A stretch of DNA of 11,955 bases from an uncultured Bacilli bacterium (GTDB taxonomy: Bacteria > Bacillota_I > Bacilli_A > RF39 > UBA660): NCBI GenBank assembly GCA_947631345.1, contig CANRKW010000027.1, positions 1-11,955 on the forward strand. The letters run 5' to 3'. The notes beneath the pieces are model-generated. The model was given only the letters and a program-made list of their open reading frames with translations, was not told the DNA's origin and made no database searches. The translations under genes and the position numbers were made by a program. Of the stretch, positions 5,534 through 11,545 are shown piece after piece (the first letter of the stretch is position 1; the number at the start of each line of letters is the position of its first letter).

Positions 5534-6553
5534 TTATTTATACTTAAATGTTACTGTTACATTTTCACTTCCTAATAATTCTTTTAACTCGTTTTTAGAA
5601 ATTCCTTTAATTCTTCCAAGTTTTGTAAGTTTGTATTTAGAAGAATCATAATATATAGCTATTTTATTATTATAAAGAATAACATCTCCTGCTTCTAAAT
5701 TTAACTCTTCTTTAGTTTCTGGAATAGTTATATTTATGTCACCTACTTTTTCAAAATTATTGTAGTCACTCATATTTATAACTAAATCTTTTAGTTTTAG
5801 ATTTTCTATTAGAACACTAGTTGATATATTATCTATAAGTTCTACTGTTAATTCTTTATTATTTATCACTAATTTTATTTCTTTTGGTGAATTTTTATCA
5901 CTTACTTTTTTAGCATTATAGAATACTTTATTTAAGAGTTTATCTGGATAATGTTCATCACAAAATTTATCTAAATATGTAACTGCTTCTATGCCTTCCT
6001 CTCTTTTCATTTGTCTATTTAATGCAATTACTGTTATACTTATATCAAAAACTAAAAATGCAAAAAGTAATAAAGAAACAATATTTATACTTGTTTTTGG
6101 TATTTTCATATATATTTTATTTATAAATGGGAATATTTTATAGATAAATAAAAGTGATAAAAGACCCCATATAATCATATAAGGAATAGTTGTTCTTCCA
6201 CCAATATTTAAGAATCTTTTACTGTAATCCCAAGAAATTGTGTTAAATAATTTTTCTTGTATAACACTTGCTATAAATTCAAAAGCTCCACATAAAAGGC
6301 TTGCTAATATAAAATTAACATACCACTTTCTTTTTCTAAAACAAAATAGTAAATATAAAAGTACAGTGGCAATTCCATATATTGGACTTAAATGACCATA
6401 TAAAAGACCTACTTTAGTTTTCCAATCAAATGAGCCATATTTAATGAAGTATCTAAGTACATGGACAACTTCTTCTAATAAAGCACCTAAAAATGAACCA
6501 ACTATAAATAATAAAACAACACTATTAAATACATCTTTTTTACTTTTTAACAT
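5534..6553 (-). CDS. CmpB-type membrane protein fused to a cyclophilin-like domain
   Basis: This 339-residue protein has two parts. Residues about 8-180 match the 'putative ABC-transporter type IV' family (PF06541, CmpB): a Glu-rich 'GALLEEVVHVL', then 'GLLYGHLSPIYGIATV', 'GAFEFIASVIQEKLF' and 'WDYSKRFLNIGGRTTIPYMIIWG', with about five or six membrane segments. Residues about 225-337 look like a cyclophilin-like fold domain: 'IKLVINNKELTVELIDNISTSVLIENL', 'EAGDVILYNNKIAIYY' and 'KLGRIKG', ending 'NVTVTF'. PF06541 proteins are usually only about 150-300 residues, and I do not recall this fusion as common. The orientation of the second domain is unknown. Ribosome site AAGAGGT. It is first in the operon with the acyltransferase and zinc-ribbon genes. 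Confidence 0.78.
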   Translation of the reverse strand: MLKSKKDVFNSVVLLFIVGSFLGALLEEVVHVLRYFIKYGSFDWKTKVGLLYGHLSPIYGIATVLLYLLFCFRKRKWYVNFILASLLCGAFEFIASVIQEKLFNTISWDYSKRFLNIGGRTTIPYMIIWGLLSLLFIYKIFPFINKIYMKIPKTSINIVSLLLFAFLVFDISITVIALNRQMKREEGIEAVTYLDKFCDEHYPDKLLNKVFYNAKKVSDKNSPKEIKLVINNKELTVELIDNISTSVLIENLKLKDLVINMSDYNNFEKVGDINITIPETKEELNLEAGDVILYNNKIAIYYDSSKYKLTKLGRIKGISKNELKELLGSENVTVTFKYK

Positions 6554-6571
6554 AATTTACCTCTTAAAATA

Positions 6572-6580
6572 AGTATAACA
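6572..6580 (-). promoter_or_regulatory. Extended -10 promoter candidate for the acyltransferase operon
   Basis: On the minus strand, TGT followed by TATACT, without a good -35 box (T-rich sequence 17 nt upstream). It lies between the preceding terminator and the CmpB-like gene. Start would be near 6565, about 12 nt before the ATG. Confidence 0.35.
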
Positions 6581-6587
6581 CTTTTGT

Positions 6588-6614
6588 ATAAAAGAAAAAA
6601 GCCCTTAGGCATTT
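6588..6614 (-). terminator. Terminator of the gltX operon
   Basis: GCC pairs with GGC around a 4-nt loop (6601-6610), with an A-T extension below a mismatch. TTTTTTCTTTT follows on the minus strand. The stem is short, so termination may be partial. Confidence 0.5.
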
Positions 6615-6641
6615 ATTCATAAATTTTCTGTTTTTTAGTAA

Positions 6642-7208
6642 TTAAATAAATAAGCCAATAATTATTACTATAACACTAATTACTAATACTAGAATTAATT
6701 CTTTTGGTATATATTTTTTATATTTATCATATTCTTCTTGTATTAACCTACGATTTTGCAAATTGTTTACCTTTTTACCTATTAAAATATCACTTGTCCC
6801 AATATACTCTTCTATATCATCAGTTTCAACTCTTTCACCACTACTATATGATACTTTTTTATCTGGTACAATAGTATCATAGTATTTGTCTAATTTTGAA
6901 GAAGCCACTATACTTCCAATAACATATGCTAAAAGTAAACTAACAATAGGATAAACAATATAACCTTTTAAAATTATTGTATTTACTACTGGTACAAATA
7001 AAAGTAATGTAGTTATAATAATAGAAGGAATTAAACCAATAGAAAAAGAAACTGTATTTATTATTTTTGATTTTTGTCTAATTATATTATCATATTTTAT
7101 AGGTGCATTTAATATAGTGTTTTTTATAAGACTATACAAATCATTTAATTTAGAGTCTTCACTACTTAAATTTAAAGATATATTCATTTTATTTTCATTT
7201 ATATACAT
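6642..7208 (-). CDS. Membrane part of a frameshifted paralogue gene, unknown function
   Basis: As read, 188 residues from an ATG at 7208 that has no ribosome site before it. The frame stays open 37 codons further upstream, back to a stop near the end of the previous gene ('YSRIDEIKSIDIYYTLSYSV...'). Joined across one missing T near 7317-7321, it continues the 7289-7576 protein into a 311-residue product. Three membrane segments are visible: residues about 50-72 and 81-102 of this fragment, and a C-terminal tail anchor at 171-188, with a charged cytoplasmic-type segment ('EEYIGTSDIL...QEEYDKYKK') between the last two. The residues before the first TM ('MYINENKMNISLNL...DLYSLIKNTIL') align with the end of the soluble protein at 7596-8129. 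I judge it to be the second half of one gene. Confidence 0.65.
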   Translation of the reverse strand: MYINENKMNISLNLSSEDSKLNDLYSLIKNTILNAPIKYDNIIRQKSKIINTVSFSIGLIPSIIITTLLLFVPVVNTIILKGYIVYPIVSLLLAYVIGSIVASSKLDKYYDTIVPDKKVSYSSGERVETDDIEEYIGTSDILIGKKVNNLQNRRLIQEEYDKYKKYIPKELILVLVISVIVIIIGLFI

Positions 7209-7288
7209 ATTAATAGACTCTGAATGCCAATTATTACTTTTATAAGGTAAAGGTGTTTTAACTGAATAACTTAACGTATAATATATAT

Positions 7289-7576
7289 CTATACTTTTAA
7301 TTTCATCAATTCTACTATAAAAATACTAGCAAAATTATCATATTTATCAAAAGTTATATCAGTATTATCATAAAAATCCACTATTGCTTTAAATTTACTT
7401 CCTTCATCCTTAAAAGTGTAATTTTGATAATCCATATCTAACATACGATTTTGTTGTTCTTCTAATGCACTTACTTTTTGATATTTCTTTAATGTTTCTC
7501 CAATAGTTTGAAAAATAAGTGACAAATCTTCACTACTGATTATTTTATTTTCAGCTACAATTTTATCATTGTACAT
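7289..7576 (-). CDS. N-terminal part of a frameshifted paralogue gene, unknown function
   Basis: 95 residues from an ATG at 7576 with a perfect AGGAGGAT ribosome site. The last codons ('IVELMKLKV') are out of the real frame: one T too few in 'ATTTTTAT' near 7317-7321 shifts it. The corrected reading 'NFASIFYSRIDEIKS' joins it to the 6642-7208 sequence, giving 311 residues. The region 'NRMLDMDYQNYTFKDEGSKFKAIV' resembles 'NEKLKYEFKNYEYKKTYDTKFEVTI' in the neighbouring soluble protein, so the two genes are paralogues, one soluble and one membrane-anchored. No known domain is recognised. The gap to the upstream gene is 19 bp, with no promoter, so it is in the gltX operon. Confidence 0.65.
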   Translation of the reverse strand: MYNDKIVAENKIISSEDLSLIFQTIGETLKKYQKVSALEEQQNRMLDMDYQNYTFKDEGSKFKAIVDFYDNTDITFDKYDNFASIFIVELMKLKV

Positions 7577-7595
7577 TTTTATCCTCCTAATCTAA

Positions 7596-8129
7596 TTACT
7601 TTGTACAAAAAATACTATCTTGAGTTTTAAACATTTTTAATATTTCATTAATGTTATTTTCAATTTGATTCATATATATTTCATTATGATTAGATTTTCT
7701 TATAAATTTAATATCATAAGGTTTAAAAGAAATCTTAAAATTATTTTGATATTCATTTAATGACATTTCTTTACCACGTCTATATGATAAATTTAATTCA
7801 ATAGTTAATGAAACAATATTTTTTAAATGACCACTATTAATAGCTTCTATAAATGATTGATAACTTTTACAATTTAGATTAGGAAGACTATATTCTTTTT
7901 TTCTTATTGTTACTTCAAATTTAGTATCATATGTTTTTTTATATTCATAATTTTTAAATTCGTACTTTAATTTTTCATTTTTTTCTTCATCTATGCTCAT
8001 TAATTTTAATAATTGATTATATAAAGCATCACAATATTGTACTAAATATGAAATAGACTGTATTTCTGCTACTATATTTGAATAATCAAATTCATTACTA
8101 ATTTCTATTTCTCTTTCTGTTTGATCCAT
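7596..8129 (-). CDS. Soluble protein of unknown function, paralogue of the next gene
   Basis: 177 residues, no signal peptide or membrane segment, acidic-basic mixed. The start is the ATG at 8129 ('MDQTEREIE'), since GAGGTG lies 4 nt before it; a GTG at 8141 falls inside that ribosome site. The N-terminal part is probably helical ('SNIVAEIQSISYLVQYCDALYNQLLKLM') and is followed by alternating beta-like segments ('KYEFKNYEYKK', 'TKFEVTIRKK', 'NIVSLTIELNLSY', 'NNFKISFKPYDIKFI') and a terminal helix. This whole layout recurs in the first ~165 residues of the repaired 311-residue neighbour, which adds TM segments. I recognise no family. It is the third gene of the gltX operon, 15 bp after the 80-residue gene. 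Confidence 0.7.
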   Translation of the reverse strand: MDQTEREIEISNEFDYSNIVAEIQSISYLVQYCDALYNQLLKLMSIDEEKNEKLKYEFKNYEYKKTYDTKFEVTIRKKEYSLPNLNCKSYQSFIEAINSGHLKNIVSLTIELNLSYRRGKEMSLNEYQNNFKISFKPYDIKFIRKSNHNEIYMNQIENNINEILKMFKTQDSIFCTK

Positions 8130-8144
8130 AAAACACCTCACAAA

Positions 8145-8387
8145 TTACTTTTTTATAAATGGAATATTATGAAGTAATCCCACTTTTTGATTTTTATATT
8201 TTGAAAAATCTAATTCTATATTTTCTTCTTCACATTTATCTAAAATTTTATCTGCTATTTTTGTTAGTTCTTCAGTTGTATAATCAATTAAAGCTTTAGG
8301 TCCGATTAAATTAGAAATACTAGTTTCTGTGTTTGGAGGTAAATTCTTTAGTTTTTCAAAAAGAGTGTTTATTTCATTTTCTGTCAT
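8145..8387 (-). CDS. Small 80-residue protein, possibly DUF1413-like
   Basis: Translation starts at the ATG at 8387 ('MTENEINTLF'), placed 6 nt after AAGGTG; a TTG at 8408 overlaps the gltX stop and lacks a ribosome site. The protein has 'LPPNTETSISNLIGP', a helical middle, and a conserved-looking end 'SKYKNQKVGLLHNIPFIKK'. The order 'LP..TE.S...L.G' near the start and a short basic end recalls DUF1413 proteins, but the match is weak. No membrane segment. The gene begins 13 bp after gltX ends and belongs to the same transcript. Its role is unknown. Confidence 0.65.
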   Translation of the reverse strand: MTENEINTLFEKLKNLPPNTETSISNLIGPKALIDYTTEELTKIADKILDKCEEENIELDFSKYKNQKVGLLHNIPFIKK

Positions 8388-8400
8388 TTGTATCACCTTT

Positions 8401-10035
8401 TTATTCAAATTTTTCTATTCTTTCTTTTATTCTGTCTTTTCCTAATAATTTAAGTATTTGATATAAGTCTGGACTCATAGTTCTTCCTGTTACACTAACT
8501 CTTATAACTTCACACGCGTGACTTACACTACCTATATAATTACTTGGATTTTCCTTATATTCTTTAGTATTACTTGCAAATCCAAATTTTGGACACATTT
8601 CTTTAATTTTGTTAAACCAAGTTTCTTTATCATCATTTTCATCATATACATTATCTATATAATATGTTAATAACTCTTTTTTATAAAAATCTTTATGTTC
8701 ATAAGTCTTTTCTTCTTTATAAAATAATTCGTCATACATATATGATATTTCTCTTTTAACAGCACTGTAGGCTTCTATATCTTTTCTAGGTCTTTCTACT
8801 TCTCTTTCTATATTTAAAACATTTATTGTATAATCTTTATACTTTGTTAACAATTCGTAAAAGTCTTTGTCAAATTCTTGTGCATATTCTAAAGTTCTTT
8901 CATATAAATCTTTAGCTGTTAAAGTTGAAATAAACGTTCTTGAAATATTCTTTAGTTTTTCTAAATCAAATATTGAACCACTTGAAGAAATTTTATCAAA
9001 AGATATTTTAAAGTCTTCATAGTTTTTATTAGTTTCAAACCAACTTTCAAAATTAGAATTTGCTACTGTTAATATGTATATTTTTACTGCTTCTTTAGGT
9101 ATACCTTCTTCTAAATAATACTTCATTGCTAGTTCTGGATCTTTTCTTTTACTTAATTTTCTTATTCCATTTCCATCCTTTTTTGTTAATGGACTTAAGT
9201 GAGCATAGTTTGGTCTCACAAACCCAAAAGTGTCAAATAGTTGTACATGAATAGGTAAACTACTTACCCATTCGTCTGTTCTTACAATGTGTGTAACACC
9301 CATTAAATGATCATCTACTAAATGGGCAAAATGATATGTTGGAAGTCCATCACTTTTAATTAAAACAATATCTAAATCATTTTCTGGAAAAGCAATTTTA
9401 CCACGAACTAAATCATCAACAATGACCTTTTTATTAAAATCTCCTGGACTTTTAAATCTTATTATATATTTTTCTCCATTATTAATTTTTTCTACTGCTT
9501 CTTCCATAGTAATATTTCTATATTTAGCAAATGGACCATATATACCTATTCTTGCTTTTACATTTTCTTGCTTTTTTCTAATTTCTTCTTGTTCTTCTTC
9601 ACTTAAAAAACATGGATATGCTAAATCTCTTTCTATTAAATATTTAGCGAAAGCTTGATATATATCTTTTCTTTTACTTTGAATATAAGGACCATACTCA
9701 CCTTTTTCTTCAGTTTCACTAATTACACCTTCATCAAATTCTATACCATAACCATTTACTACTTTTATTATATTTTCTATACCGTGTTCAACAGTTCTTT
9801 TAGTATCTGTGTCTTCTATTCTAAGAAGGCAAATTCCATTAGTAGACTTTGCCACACTACTTGCTATATAACTTGTGAATAAATGTCCAATGTGTACAAA
9901 TCCCGTAGGACTAGGAGCAAAACGTGTTACAACTTGTCCTTCTTTTAAGTCTCTTTTTTTGTACATTTTTTCATATTCTTCTTTTGTATATTTTACATTA
10001 GGTAATAAAAAATCTGCATATTCTTTCTTTGTCAA
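8401..10035 (-). CDS. gltX: Glutamyl-tRNA synthetase, long clostridial type
   Basis: A class I aminoacyl-tRNA synthetase that charges tRNA-Glu with glutamate in an ATP-dependent reaction. The Rossmann catalytic part has 'VVTRFAPSPTGFVHIGHL' (HIGH motif, about residues 48-51), 'LLRIEDTDTKR', 'YHFAHLVDDHLMGVTHIVRTDEW' and 'IRKLSKRKDP' (KMSKS-type loop, 293-297). The C-terminal about 200 residues are the helical anticodon-binding part. At 544 residues it is longer than usual (about 485) because of a 33-residue N-terminal extension, which I recall from clostridial GluRS. The start is probably TTG at 10035, 8 nt after AGGAAG; GTG at 10044 would overlap that ribosome site. A consensus promoter lies just upstream, and the short leader leaves no room for a T-box. 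Confidence 0.93.
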   Translation of the reverse strand: MTKKEYADFLLPNVKYTKEEYEKMYKKRDLKEGQVVTRFAPSPTGFVHIGHLFTSYIASSVAKSTNGICLLRIEDTDTKRTVEHGIENIIKVVNGYGIEFDEGVISETEEKGEYGPYIQSKRKDIYQAFAKYLIERDLAYPCFLSEEEQEEIRKKQENVKARIGIYGPFAKYRNITMEEAVEKINNGEKYIIRFKSPGDFNKKVIVDDLVRGKIAFPENDLDIVLIKSDGLPTYHFAHLVDDHLMGVTHIVRTDEWVSSLPIHVQLFDTFGFVRPNYAHLSPLTKKDGNGIRKLSKRKDPELAMKYYLEEGIPKEAVKIYILTVANSNFESWFETNKNYEDFKISFDKISSSGSIFDLEKLKNISRTFISTLTAKDLYERTLEYAQEFDKDFYELLTKYKDYTINVLNIEREVERPRKDIEAYSAVKREISYMYDELFYKEEKTYEHKDFYKKELLTYYIDNVYDENDDKETWFNKIKEMCPKFGFASNTKEYKENPSNYIGSVSHACEVIRVSVTGRTMSPDLYQILKLLGKDRIKERIEKFE

Positions 10036-10055
10036 AATAATCACTTCCTAGAAAA

Positions 10056-10084
10056 ATTATATATTATTTTACTCTTTTATTCAA
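10056..10084 (-). promoter_or_regulatory. Promoter of the gltX operon
   Basis: TTGAAT (10079-10084), 17 nt, TATAAT (10056-10061). Start is near 10049, about 14 nt before the TTG start codon. The -35 box overlaps the end of the upstream gene. Confidence 0.65.
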
Positions 10085-10433
10085 GAATTATTGCATCATC
10101 CTCACCTTTATATTCAACATATAAAAATAGGCATCCACCAATTACAAATAAAATAGAAGCAAGTATATCTAAATTATTTATAAAAGCACTTACTTCATCA
10201 CTTTTATTCCTTACTTTATCTTGAAGAAAATAAAGATATATTAAAAGTCCAACTACTAAAAGAATCAACCTAATATTGTGAGCTTTTTCTTTACCATCGT
10301 TATCTTTTCCATTTAATTCTTTTCTTTCTAAATGGTTAGCATAAATGCCACTTATGGAGATAATTATAAATATAATAAAGATAATATCACTTACTTTTAG
10401 TCCTTTCAATTTTTCTAATATTTCGCCCTTCAT
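10077..10433 (-). CDS. Small three-TM membrane protein of unknown function
   Basis: 118 residues with membrane segments at about 16-33 ('DIIFIIFIIISISGIYA'), 55-70 ('LILLVVGLLIYLYFL') and 89-105 ('DILASILFVIGGCLFLYV'). A charged loop 'ERKELNGKDNDGKEKAHN' sits between the first two, and the tail is acidic. No family recognised. The ATG at 10433 has no clear ribosome site, so the start is less certain, but there is no better in-frame ATG before the first TM segment. It is transcribed away from tRNA-Leu, whose promoter lies about 20 bp upstream on the other strand, and ends within the gltX promoter. Confidence 0.6.
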   Translation of the reverse strand: MKGEILEKLKGLKVSDIIFIIFIIISISGIYANHLERKELNGKDNDGKEKAHNIRLILLVVGLLIYLYFLQDKVRNKSDEVSAFINNLDILASILFVIGGCLFLYVEYKGEDDAIILE

Positions 10434-10455
10434 ATTTAATTTTATGTTTTTCTAA

Positions 10456-10484
10456 TTGAATTTTACATATAAATCATATATAAT
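10456..10484 (+). promoter_or_regulatory. Promoter of tRNA-Leu
   Basis: TTGAAT (10456-10461), 17 nt, TATAAT (10479-10484). Start is near 10491, practically at the mature tRNA end. Confidence 0.75.
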
Positions 10485-10492
10485 GTAGGTAT

Positions 10493-10577
10493 GCTTGCGT
10501 GGCGGAATTGGTAGACGCGCACGACTCAAAATCGTGTACCTTATGGTGTCGGGGTTCGAGTCCCCGGGCAAGCACCA
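10493..10577 (+). tRNA. tRNA-Leu (anticodon CAA)
   Basis: An 85-nt class II tRNA with encoded CCA. D arm GCGGAATTGGTAGACGC, anticodon stem CACGA/TCGTG with loop CTCAAAA (anticodon CAA, reads TTG), a long variable arm TACCTTATGGTGT, and T loop TTCGAGT. The acceptor GCTTGCG pairs with GGCAAGC except for a G7-G66 mismatch at its base. It has its own promoter and terminator. Confidence 0.96.
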
Positions 10578-10591
10578 AATAATAAACGTAA

Positions 10592-10614
10592 AGTCCGTAT
10601 ATTCGGGCTTTTTT
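10592..10614 (+). terminator. Terminator of tRNA-Leu
   Basis: AGTCCG pairs with CGGGCT (one G-U) around TATATT, with flanking A-T pairs and TTTTT (10610-10614), 14 nt after the tRNA. Confidence 0.8.
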
Positions 10615-10671
10615 GTTCCGTAATTTTTATATTCCACTTTTTGTACATTCTTATAGTATCATTAACACCAA

Positions 10672-10811
10672 TTGTTTTTGTGAAAAAAATCAAATAAAAT
10701 ACAAATAAATCATCAATACGATTTATGCTTTACTATTGAACAATAATGTCTAGTTAGACATAACTAAAAATTGAACATAAGGATAAAGAAAAAAGAACTA
10801 TCGTTCTTTTT
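10672..10811. other. Gene-free hairpin row, possible structured RNA
   Basis: Four perfect inverted repeats follow each other: ATAAATC/GATTTAT (10705-10726), TATTG/CAATA (10734-10745), ATGTCTA/TAGACAT (10746-10761, directly abutting) and AAAAAGAAC/GTTCTTTTT (10790-10811). TAGTTA/TAACTA (10751-10766) offers an alternative to the third. On the plus strand a weak promoter, TTGTTT (10672-10677), 17 nt, TAAAAT (10695-10700), could drive an RNA of about 105 nt ending at the last hairpin. No ribosome site or ORF is seen. Confidence 0.4.
10785..10811 (-). terminator. Terminator of small RNA C (can work both ways)
   Basis: AAAAAGAAC pairs with GTTCTTTTT around GATA (10790-10811), followed on the minus strand by more T and CTTTA (10785-10789). 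A T-run also follows the stem on the plus strand. Confidence 0.8.
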
Positions 10812-10892
10812 AACCTAACTGAAATGGTGCCAAGCACAAAATTAGAAATAATACAACAGTTATAGACCTGACAAAGCACATTGCTTTCGGTG
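10789..10892 (-). ncRNA. Candidate small RNA C (about 104 nt)
   Basis: A good minus-strand promoter and a strong terminator enclose about 100 nt without a real ORF. Predicted folding: AAAGC/GCTTT near the 5' end (10873-10887), TAACTG/CAGTTA (10815-10864) closing a domain that holds GTGC/GCAC around TTG (10829-10839), then the terminator. The next minus-strand gene is beyond tRNA-Leu on the other side of its promoter, so it is not a leader. It contains GTCAGGTC, as SRP RNA does, but lacks the GGAAGCAGC-type loop region. It is divergent from small RNA B, with promoters about 30 bp apart. No known family is recognised. Confidence 0.55.
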
Positions 10893-10897
10893 CAAAT

Positions 10898-10926
10898 AAT
10901 GTATCATAAAATATATTACTTGTCAA
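10898..10926 (-). promoter_or_regulatory. Promoter of small RNA C
   Basis: TTGACA (10921-10926), 17 nt, TACATT (10898-10903) preceded by TGA (extended -10). Start near 10892. Confidence 0.65.
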
Positions 10927-10955
10927 TTATAGTATATTCATCACTAAATAAAAAA

Positions 10956-10983
10956 TTGACAAATGCATATAATATGGTAGAAT
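10956..10983 (+). promoter_or_regulatory. Promoter of small RNA B
   Basis: TTGACA (10956-10961), 16 nt, TAGAAT (10978-10983) preceded by TGG (extended -10). The spacer shares GCATATA-N-TAT with the promoter of small RNA A. Confidence 0.7.
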
Positions 10984-10988
10984 GTATT

Positions 10989-11083
10989 GTGTAACAATAG
11001 TTCTTTAAATAGAACAAAATGTTAATGACACTGGTTCCTTAAGTGAAACAATATAGCACTAATCAATTTGGTTAGTGCTTTTT
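10989..11083 (+). ncRNA. Candidate small RNA B (about 95 nt), related to RNA A
   Basis: A promoter, about 66 nt and a strong terminator, with no credible ORF. Hairpins: GTTCT/AGAAC around TTAAAT near the 5' end, then CACT/AGTG inside a TGTT/AACA stem, then the terminator. The next gene downstream is on the other strand, so it is an orphan transcript. Against RNA A: nearly the same length, a similar promoter spacer, the same 11-bp terminator stem with 3-nt loop and identical CTTTTTACAT end, with paired base changes in the stem. The middle parts differ. Function unknown. Confidence 0.6.
11055..11083 (+). terminator. Terminator of small RNA B
   Basis: An 11-bp stem (11055-11065 with 11069-11079, one T-G pair) with an ATT loop, then TTTT and ACAT. 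Confidence 0.85.
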
Positions 11084-11120
11084 ACATCTAATTATCTCCA
11101 GCTAAACATAATTCTATGTT

Positions 11121-11137
11121 AAAAATAGTGATACTAT
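11121..11137 (-). terminator. Weak terminator candidate after the DUF2185 gene
   Basis: ATAGT pairs with ACTAT around a 3-nt loop (11125-11137), followed on the minus strand by TTTT. The stem is almost all A-T. A second dyad, AACATA/TATGTT (11105-11120), lies directly beyond it. Confidence 0.3.
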
Positions 11138-11168
11138 CTATAACATTACCATTTAAACAATAATAAAC

Positions 11169-11489
11169 TTACTCTTGTTTAAAAATTCCATTTTCATCCC
11201 TTATAAAAGATAATCCAATTTCTTTTGTAAGAAAAGGAATAATATCAGAATCATAATTACATATAGTATTTAACTCAAACATACTAAAGTTATTAGGATT
11301 ATTAGTATATTCATCACTTTCGTTGCCAGCAAAAAATCTCCATCCACTATCGGTTTCATTATCAGGTTTTTCTCTATACATATATCCAACTTTTTGTCCT
11401 TCAACTGTAATTTTATCAGAAGCAATACAGCCTCCTTTAATTGTTGTAAACTCTTTTATTTCGTTTTCCTTTAGTTTAAAAGTTTTCAT
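11169..11489 (-). CDS. DUF2185 (Imm33-like) protein
   Basis: This 106-residue cytoplasmic protein carries the DUF2185 pattern almost in full: 'GGCIASDKITVEGQKVGYMYRE' at about 19-40, 'DNETDSGWRFFAGNESDEYTNNPNN' at about 43-67, then 'ELNTICNYDSDIIPFL' and 'IGLSFIRDE'. From family knowledge, such proteins have been linked to immunity proteins of polymorphic toxin systems, but many occur singly as here, and no toxin gene is visible in the window. Its true role is open. AAGGAG lies 6 nt before the ATG. It follows the thioredoxin-like gene by 56 bp on the same strand, possibly in one transcript. Confidence 0.85.
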   Translation of the reverse strand: MKTFKLKENEIKEFTTIKGGCIASDKITVEGQKVGYMYREKPDNETDSGWRFFAGNESDEYTNNPNNFSMFELNTICNYDSDIIPFLTKEIGLSFIRDENGIFKQE

Positions 11490-11545
11490 TTTTTCTCCTT
11501 TTATCTTTAATATCTTTTAAGATCACTATTTTATATATAGATTCT

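Noticed and set aside
10036..10076. T-box or riboswitch upstream of gltX
   Set aside because: The leader from the predicted start to the start codon is only about 14 nt, too short for either.
10452..10637. A 61-residue minus-strand reading frame across tRNA-Leu
   Set aside because: It is the antisense of a clear tRNA with its promoter and terminator; such frames are artefacts.
10789..10892. Small RNA C as SRP (4.5S) RNA because of GTCAGGTC
   Set aside because: The conserved GGAAGCAGC-type apical loop region is absent and the remaining fold does not match.
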